Source: CAXYVC01 sp964292295
Lineage (GTDB): Bacteria > Acidobacteriota > Holophagae > Holophagales > Holophagaceae
Assembly (NCBI GenBank): GCA_964292295.1
Contig: CAXYVC010000100.1
Span: 1-10,231 of the forward strand
Reading direction: 5' to 3'
Length of the DNA: 10,231 bases
Positions 6,480 to 10,231 of the stretch are shown in pieces. A program made the position numbers and the translations under genes. Under the pieces are notes generated by a model. That model was not told the DNA's origin and did no database searches. It saw only the letters and a list, made by a program, of their open reading frames with translations. Numbering within the stretch: position 1 is the stretch's first letter; every line of letters starts with the position of its first letter.

Positions 6480-7706
6480 TCAGGCCGCAGGGCGGACAAC
6501 CCTGGGCCGGTTCTGCAGCGGGAAGGGTGCGCCCAGGGGGCGAAGCGGCGTGATGCGGGGGAGCAGGGTGGCGAGATCCGAGCGGGCGTCCAGGGCCCGC
6601 AGGAGGCCCAGGGCCGTTTCCACGCCCTTCCCGTAGAAGTCGGCGGAGATGCGGCGGTAGGTGTCCCGGGAGGTGTGATAGTCCGGGTGGTCGATGTCGC
6701 AGAGGAAGAGGAAGGGAATGCCCTGAAGATGGAAAGGGTACTGGTCCGAGTAGGGCGTCAGGTCCTCCGGGCTGCCGTCGTAGCCGAAGGTGAGGGGGAG
6801 GCCCAGGGGCTGGGCCGCCGCCTCCACGAAGGGCTTCAGGGCCGGGCTCCACCGGGTGCCCAGCACGCCTAAGGATCCGAAATCGCTGCGTCCCATCATG
6901 TCGAGGTTCAGCACCAGGCGGATGCGCGCGAGGGCCACGGGCGGATCGGCGACGAAGGCCTCCGAGCCCAGCAGGCCTTCCTCCTCACCGTCGAAGAGGG
7001 CGAAGAGCACGGTGTGGGCCGGGGGGTGCGCCTTGAGATACTGGGCGAGGCGCAGGAGGGCCGCGGCGCCGGAGCCGTTGTCATCCGCGCCGGGGCTCGC
7101 GGCGATGTGGTCGTAGTGGGCGCTGACGAGGATCACCTCGTCGGGGATGGAGCTTCCCGTGATCTGGGCGCACACGTTGGTGCCCAGATAGCCCTGGCGG
7201 GTCCAGGGGGCTTCGGTCACGGCATAGCCGAAGGCCTGGAGGCGGGCCGCAAGCATCGCCCGCGCCCGGGCGCCCCCCGGCGTGCCCGCCACGCGCCCTC
7301 CCAGGGCGGGACTGCTGAGCTGGCGCAGGTCTTCCAGGAGGGCCTGGTGGTCGACCTGGTGGGCGGGGAAGGCCCCCGAGACCTGCAGGCTCAGGCTGCG
7401 GCTGGCGCTGCCGTCGGCGTTGGCGGCGCGCAGGGTGTAGGAGGCCGAGGCCTGCGGCACGACGAAGACGCCGTCGTTCACCGTGAGGTCCAGGTCTCCC
7501 GGCTCGAGGCTCAGGCGCTCCGCGCCGGTGACGTTCCAGGTGAGGAGGCAGGCTTCCCCCGCCACGAGGGTGCCCTTCGAGGCCTGGAAGGCCTCGATGG
7601 TGGGGGGCTGCGGAGGCGCCGTCCGGCTCCCCCCGCCCCCTCCGCCGCCACAGGCGAGCAGCCCCAGGAGGGCGAGGGGGAGAAACCGGGCGCATCGGGG
7701 GGACAT
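6480..7706 (-). CDS. M28-family zinc aminopeptidase lipoprotein with Ig-like domain
   Basis: The 408-residue protein begins with a lipoprotein signal: basic start, hydrophobic core LPLALLGLLAC, and Cys19 as the probable lipidated residue, followed by seven glycines. An Ig-like or PKD-type beta domain covers about 31-111 (TIEAFQASKGTLVAGEACL to SLSLQV). The M28 catalytic domain follows. Its metal and catalytic residues are visible: His197 in SAHYDH, Asp208/209 in GADDNGSG, Glu241/242 in DGEEEGLLGS, Asp269 in LNLDMMG and His344 in YHTSRDT. Known: M28 enzymes use two zinc ions to remove N-terminal amino acids or cleave small peptides. The product is probably attached to the outer membrane and faces the periplasm or outside, where it could serve nutrition. 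The start at 7706 is chosen because it gives the lipobox signal; an upstream extension to 7817 would overlap gluQ. Only a weak AAGG precedes the ATG. The gene heads the minus-strand cluster. Confidence 0.93.
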   Translation of the reverse strand: MSPRCARFLPLALLGLLACGGGGGGGSRTAPPQPPTIEAFQASKGTLVAGEACLLTWNVTGAERLSLEPGDLDLTVNDGVFVVPQASASYTLRAANADGSASRSLSLQVSGAFPAHQVDHQALLEDLRQLSSPALGGRVAGTPGGARARAMLAARLQAFGYAVTEAPWTRQGYLGTNVCAQITGSSIPDEVILVSAHYDHIAASPGADDNGSGAAALLRLAQYLKAHPPAHTVLFALFDGEEEGLLGSEAFVADPPVALARIRLVLNLDMMGRSDFGSLGVLGTRWSPALKPFVEAAAQPLGLPLTFGYDGSPEDLTPYSDQYPFHLQGIPFLFLCDIDHPDYHTSRDTYRRISADFYGKGVETALGLLRALDARSDLATLLPRITPLRPLGAPFPLQNRPRVVRPAA

Positions 7707-7713
7707 GGCCCTT

Positions 7714-7745
7714 AGGATACGGCCTTCGCCGCGGGACCGTATCCT
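7714..7745. promoter_or_regulatory. Perfect 9-bp inverted repeat in divergent promoter region
   Basis: AGGATACGG at 7714-7722 and CCGTATCCT at 7737-7745 are exact reverse complements with a 14-nt spacer. The region between the peptidase lipoprotein and gluQ is only 46 bp, so both promoters must lie in or near it. Each arm can be read as a -10-like TATCCT box directed at the gene beside it, ending 7 nt before the start codon on each side. No clear -35 box was found. It could be a pair of back-to-back promoters, an operator, or both. Confidence 0.5.
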
Positions 7746-7752
7746 GCTTCCC

Positions 7753-8748
7753 ATGGCGTTCTGTGGTCGTTTCGCCCCCTCCCCCACGGGGGCCCTGCAC
7801 CTGGGGAATCTGCGCACGGCCCTGGCGTCCTGGCTCTCGGCCCGCAGCCGGAGCGGGCGCTGGGTGCTGCGCGTGGAGGACGTGGACCGGGCCCGCTGCC
7901 GCCCGGCCTGGGCCGAGGCCCAGCTCCGGGATCTGGACGCCCTCGGCCTGGAGGCCGACGGTTCCGTGATGGTCCAGTCGGAGCGGGAGGACGCCTACCG
8001 CGAGGCCCTGGCGCGCCTGGGGGCGGAAGGGCTGCTGTATCCCTGCGCCTGCACCCGGCGCGACCTGGCCCTGCTGGCCGCGGCGCCCCACGCCTCGGAC
8101 GGCCTGCGCCCCTATCCCGGCCTCTGCCGGGGGCGGGCCCTGGAGGGCCATCGGGGGGAAGCCCTGCGCTTCCGGCTGCCGGAGGGAACCGTCGCCTGGG
8201 AGGACCGCGTGCGGGGCCCCCAACGGGAGGATCCCGGGCAGCTCACGGGGGATCCGCTCCTGTTCCGGCGGGACGGCTGTTTCGCCTACCACCTGGCCGT
8301 GGTGGTGGATGACGGCGCCCAGGGGGTGACGGAGGTGGTGCGGGGCGACGACCTGAGATCCGTCACCGCCACCCAGATCCGCCTGCAGGAGGCCCTGGGC
8401 CTGCCCCGCCCGGCCTACGTCCACCTGGATCTCGTGGCGCTGCCCGGCGGTGCGCGCCTGGGCAAGCGGGAAGGCGCCCTGGGGCTGGAGGCCCTCGGTG
8501 CCCTGGGCGTGGGCCCCGAGGCGGTGATGGGCTGGCTGGGCTACAGCCTGGGCTGCCTGGAAGGGCCCGAACCCTGCCGGGCCGAGGCCCTGCTTCCGGC
8601 CTTCGCCTGGGACCGGCTGCCCGAGGCCACGGGGGAGGCCGCCCCCCCGGAGGCCCCCGGCGCCGGGGCCGCGGGGCTCCAGGGGGGTTTCCCCCCGCAG
8701 CGGGAGTGGTGGTGCGTGTTGGGGCCCTCCACGGGCACGCCGATGTAG
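7753..8748 (+). CDS. gluQ: Glutamyl-Q tRNA(Asp) synthetase GluQ, with C-terminal readthrough
   Basis: GluQ attaches glutamate to the queuosine base of tRNA-Asp; it is a short paralogue of glutamyl-tRNA synthetase without the anticodon-binding domain. Seen: FAPSPTGALHLGNLRTA at 7-23 with the HIGH-like HLGN (16-19), RVEDVDRAR (40-48), and a zinc site Cys98-x-Cys100, Tyr121-x3-Cys125 (PCAC, YPGLC) as in E. coli GluQ. A degenerate KMSKS-type loop, LGKREG, lies at about 236-241. These and the short length separate it from true GltX. Homologous sequence ends near AFAWDRLP (about 289); the family is usually 290-310 residues. The frame continues to 331 with a Gly/Pro/Ala-rich tail that is the antisense of ahcY. 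The start ATG has no Shine-Dalgarno sequence, and the putative -10 arm ends 7 nt upstream, so leaderless translation is possible. It implies queuosine-modified tRNA in this organism. Confidence 0.93.
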   Translation: MAFCGRFAPSPTGALHLGNLRTALASWLSARSRSGRWVLRVEDVDRARCRPAWAEAQLRDLDALGLEADGSVMVQSEREDAYREALARLGAEGLLYPCACTRRDLALLAAAPHASDGLRPYPGLCRGRALEGHRGEALRFRLPEGTVAWEDRVRGPQREDPGQLTGDPLLFRRDGCFAYHLAVVVDDGAQGVTEVVRGDDLRSVTATQIRLQEALGLPRPAYVHLDLVALPGGARLGKREGALGLEALGALGVGPEAVMGWLGYSLGCLEGPEPCRAEALLPAFAWDRLPEATGEAAPPEAPGAGAAGLQGGFPPQREWWCVLGPSTGTPM

Positions 8749-10103
8749 GCGGCCTGCCGCTCCGTGAGGGAGGTCAGGCGGGCGTTCAGGGTGCGGAGCT
8801 GGAGCCGCGCCACCCTCTCGTCCAGGTGCTTGGGCAAGGTGTAGACGCCCACGGGGTAGCTGCCGCTGTCGCGCCTGGTCCAGAGCTCGATCTGGGCCAG
8901 GGTCTGGTTGGCGAAGCTGCTGCTCATCACGTAGCTGGGGTGCCCCGTGGCGCAGCCCAGGTTCACCAGGCGGCCCCTGGCCAGCAGGAGGATGCGCTTG
9001 CCGTCGGGGAAAAGGACGTGGTCCACCTGGGGTTTGATTTCCTCGAAGCGGCAGTGCTGCTCGAGGCTCGCCACGTCGATCTCGCTGTCGAAGTGTCCGA
9101 TGTTGCACACGATGGCCTGGTCCTTCATGGCCTGCATGTGCGCGAAGGTGATCACGCCGCAGTTGCCCGTGGCCGTCACGAAGACGCCCGCCAGGGGGGC
9201 GGCCTCCTCCATGGTGACCACGCGGTAGCCCTCCATGGCGGCCTGGAGGGCGCAGATGGGATCGATCTCCGTCACCCACACCTGGGCCCGGAGGGCCGCG
9301 AGCGCCTGGGCGCAGCCCTTGCCCACGTCGCCGTAGCCGCACACCACGGCGATCTTGCCGGCGACCATCACGTCCGTCGCGCGCTTGATGCCGTCCACCA
9401 GGGACTCCCGGCACCCGTACAGGTTGTCGAACTTGCTCTTGGTCACGCTGTCGTTGACGTTGATGGCCGGCACCGCCAGTTCGCCCTTGCGGGCCATCTC
9501 GTAGAGGCGGTGCACGCCGGTGGTGGTCTCCTCGGTGATGCCCCGGATGCCCTTCAGCTGGCGGGAGTACCAGGTCGGATCCTCCGCCAGGCGCCTGCGG
9601 ATGGCGGCGAAGAGGACCCGGGCCTCCTCGCTGTCGGGGGCGTCCAGCACGTGGAGGTCGCGTTCGGCCCTGGCGCCCAGGTGCAGCAGCAGCGTGGCGT
9701 CGCCGCCGTCGTCCAGGATCATGTTGGCGCCGCCTTCGAAGTCGAAGATGCGGTGGGTGAAGTCCCAGTACTCGTCCAGGCTCTCGCCCTTGAAGGCGAA
9801 GACGGGGGTGCCGCCCGCGGCGATGGCGGCGGCGGCGTGGTCCTGGGTGCTGTAGATGTTGCAGCTGGCCCAGCGCACCTCGGCGCCGAGCGCCTTCAGC
9901 GTCTCGATGAGCACGGCCGTCTGGATGGTCATGTGCAGGCTGCCGGCGATGCGGGCGCCCTGGAGGGGCTGCTGCGCGGCGTAATCCTGGCGGATGGCCA
10001 TGAGCGCCGGCATCTCGGATTCGGCGATGGCGATCTCCTTGCGGCCCCAGGCCGCCAGGGAGAGGTCCGCAACGCGGTGGTCGGGGGAGGGCGTGGGGCT
10101 CAT
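8541..10103 (-). CDS. ahcY: Adenosylhomocysteinase AhcY (SAH hydrolase) with altered C-terminus
   Basis: AhcY splits S-adenosylhomocysteine, the product of methyltransferases, into adenosine and homocysteine using bound NAD. The frame has 520 codons. Residues 1-461 match the bacterial family: SLHMTIQT (His57, Thr59), NIYSTQDHAAAA, DDGGD (131-135), Glu192, TKSKFDN (Lys222, Asp226), YGCRES (Cys231), the NAD loop GYGDVGKG (256-263), NIGHFDSEID and LGCATGHPSYVMS. The core length of 469 fits the bacterial form with an insert of about 40 residues. Unusual: the family normally ends close to GPxKPxHYRY, whereas here the frame reads GPNTHHHSRC and continues for 51 more low-complexity residues into the antisense of gluQ. 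Lys and Tyr positions that reach into the partner subunit's NAD pocket are Thr463 and Ser467. The start ATG follows GAGG at six bases. Whether the enzyme is fully active is uncertain. Confidence 0.94.
   Translation of the reverse strand: MSPTPSPDHRVADLSLAAWGRKEIAIAESEMPALMAIRQDYAAQQPLQGARIAGSLHMTIQTAVLIETLKALGAEVRWASCNIYSTQDHAAAAIAAGGTPVFAFKGESLDEYWDFTHRIFDFEGGANMILDDGGDATLLLHLGARAERDLHVLDAPDSEEARVLFAAIRRRLAEDPTWYSRQLKGIRGITEETTTGVHRLYEMARKGELAVPAINVNDSVTKSKFDNLYGCRESLVDGIKRATDVMVAGKIAVVCGYGDVGKGCAQALAALRAQVWVTEIDPICALQAAMEGYRVVTMEEAAPLAGVFVTATGNCGVITFAHMQAMKDQAIVCNIGHFDSEIDVASLEQHCRFEEIKPQVDHVLFPDGKRILLLARGRLVNLGCATGHPSYVMSSSFANQTLAQIELWTRRDSGSYPVGVYTLPKHLDERVARLQLRTLNARLTSLTERQAAYIGVPVEGPNTHHHSRCGGKPPWSPAAPAPGASGGAASPVASGSRSQAKAGSRASARQGSGPSRQPRL
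8655..8668. terminator. GC palindrome between the expected ends of gluQ and ahcY
   Basis: CCCCGGCGCCGGGG is a perfect 14-bp palindrome at the point where convergent transcripts should stop. It could fold as a five-pair stem with a four-base loop in either transcript. No T-run follows on either strand, so it is not a standard intrinsic terminator. GC-rich DNA produces such palindromes by chance, so the call rests on position. Confidence 0.35.
8682..8696. terminator. G6-TTT-C6 hairpin at the convergent junction
   Basis: Six G, three T and six C form a perfect six-pair stem and three-base loop, readable on both strands. GCGGGG at 8671-8676 can also pair with CCCCGC at 8693-8698, giving a competing fold. 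Neither strand has a following T-run. It lies 14 nt from the 8655-8668 palindrome; together they may act as a bidirectional, U-tract-less terminator or pause site. Confidence 0.4.
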
Positions 10104-10121
10104 GCGTCACCTCGGCGGAAG

Positions 10122-10145
10122 CGGGAGGGGTGCCTTGCCCGCCCG
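10122..10145 (-). promoter_or_regulatory. Possible hairpin in the ahcY leader
   Basis: In the minus-strand leader, CGGGCGGG and CCCTCCCG can pair at seven of eight positions around an eight-base loop. It lies 18 nt upstream of the ahcY start. It does not match a recognised SAH or SAM riboswitch core and may be chance pairing in GC-rich DNA. Confidence 0.25.
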
Positions 10146-10152
10146 GAGGCCC

Positions 10153-10158
10153 ATGATA
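10153..10158 (-). promoter_or_regulatory. Possible -10 box of ahcY
   Basis: The minus strand reads TATCAT, five of six matches to TATAAT, in otherwise very GC-rich DNA, 49 nt upstream of the ahcY ATG. At a 17-nt spacing the -35 position reads GTGCCC, a poor match, so an activator or another sigma factor may be needed if this is the promoter. Confidence 0.35.
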
Positions 10159-10167
10159 GCCCTCCGG

Positions 10168-10197
10168 CACGGGGCGGGCACGGGGCGGGCACGGGGC
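10168..10197. repeat. Short GC-rich tandem repeat upstream of ahcY
   Basis: The 11-bp unit CACGGGGCGGG occurs twice exactly (10168-10178, 10179-10189), followed by a partial third copy CACGGGGC. It lies just upstream of the possible ahcY -10 box and covers the -35 position. It may be a binding site array or simple slippage repeat. No gene is seen from 10104 to the right edge. Confidence 0.6.
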
Positions 10198-10231
10198 CGT
10201 GGTAGCGTCGGAGGGCCATCCCGGAGCCGCC

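Noticed and set aside
7483..7752. Longer N-terminus for GluQ
   Set aside because: It would overlap the peptidase gene on the other strand; family homology begins right at the ATG at 7753 (FCGRFAPSPTG).
7707..7817. Longer N-terminus for the M28 peptidase
   Set aside because: It would overlap gluQ, bury the lipoprotein signal 37 residues inside the protein, and add residues without hydrophobic or domain character.
10104..10167. SAH or SAM riboswitch before ahcY
   Set aside because: The leader is only about 50 nt if the -10-like box is right, and no known core or pseudoknot pattern was recognised; only one imperfect hairpin is visible.
7081..10170. Minus-strand open frame of 1029 codons across ahcY, antisense gluQ and part of the peptidase
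   Set aside because: It joins an out-of-frame reading of ahcY to the antisense of gluQ and an out-of-frame reading of the peptidase. Arg/Gly/Pro-rich composition and no domain.
8706..10205. Plus-strand open frame of 499 codons antisense to ahcY
   Set aside because: Val/His/Ala/Gly-rich mirror of a conserved gene, no domain of its own.

Overview
The window is about 10.2 kb of very GC-rich (roughly 70% by eye), densely coding bacterial DNA. Eight intact genes and one gene cut by the left edge can be supported. A lipoprotein signal sequence, a flagellar stator pair, a PilZ protein and glutamyl-Q tRNA synthetase together point to a motile, diderm (Gram-negative-type) bacterium. The gene style resembles high-GC Acidobacteriota such as Holophagae, but that is only an impression; no marker here settles the lineage.

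Layout. Positions 1-7706 hold seven genes on the minus strand, read right to left: an M28 zinc peptidase lipoprotein with an Ig-like domain (7706-6480), a PilZ protein (6467-6096), an 82-nt gap, a HEAT-like helical-repeat protein (6013-4157), a membrane-anchored class I methyltransferase (4123-3329), motA (3314-2448), motB (2443-1574), and a B12-binding-type radical SAM enzyme (1571 to beyond the left edge). Gaps are 12, 82, 33, 14, 4 and 2 nt, so this looks like one operon or two closely spaced ones. A 46-nt divergent intergenic region with a perfect 9-bp inverted repeat (7714-7745) separates it from gluQ, the only plus-strand gene (7753-8748). gluQ converges on ahcY (10103-8541, minus). The last 128 bases (10104-10231) hold the ahcY leader, a possible -10 box and a short GC-rich tandem repeat.

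How the genes work together. MotA and MotB form the proton-driven stator of the flagellar motor. The PilZ protein could link cyclic-di-GMP to motility, but its own sequence does not prove that target. The methyltransferase and radical SAM enzyme both use S-adenosylmethionine, and AhcY removes the S-adenosylhomocysteine that methyltransferases make; this link is general metabolism, not evidence of a dedicated pathway. GluQ implies that the cell has queuosine-modified tRNA-Asp.

The oddest point is the gluQ/ahcY junction. Neither reading frame stops where its family normally ends, the two overlap tail-to-tail by 208 bp, and the usually conserved AhcY C-terminus (Lys and Tyr that reach into the neighbouring subunit's NAD pocket) is replaced. 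The radical SAM gene is also unusual: it appears to start at CTG behind a good ribosome-binding site, and its cluster-binding cysteines are spaced Cx4Cx2C. I see no RNA gene, CRISPR array, insertion sequence or phage gene. I found no clear evidence of a new defence or mobile system; the best candidate for an undescribed functional unit is the stator operon with its HEAT, methyltransferase and radical SAM companions.
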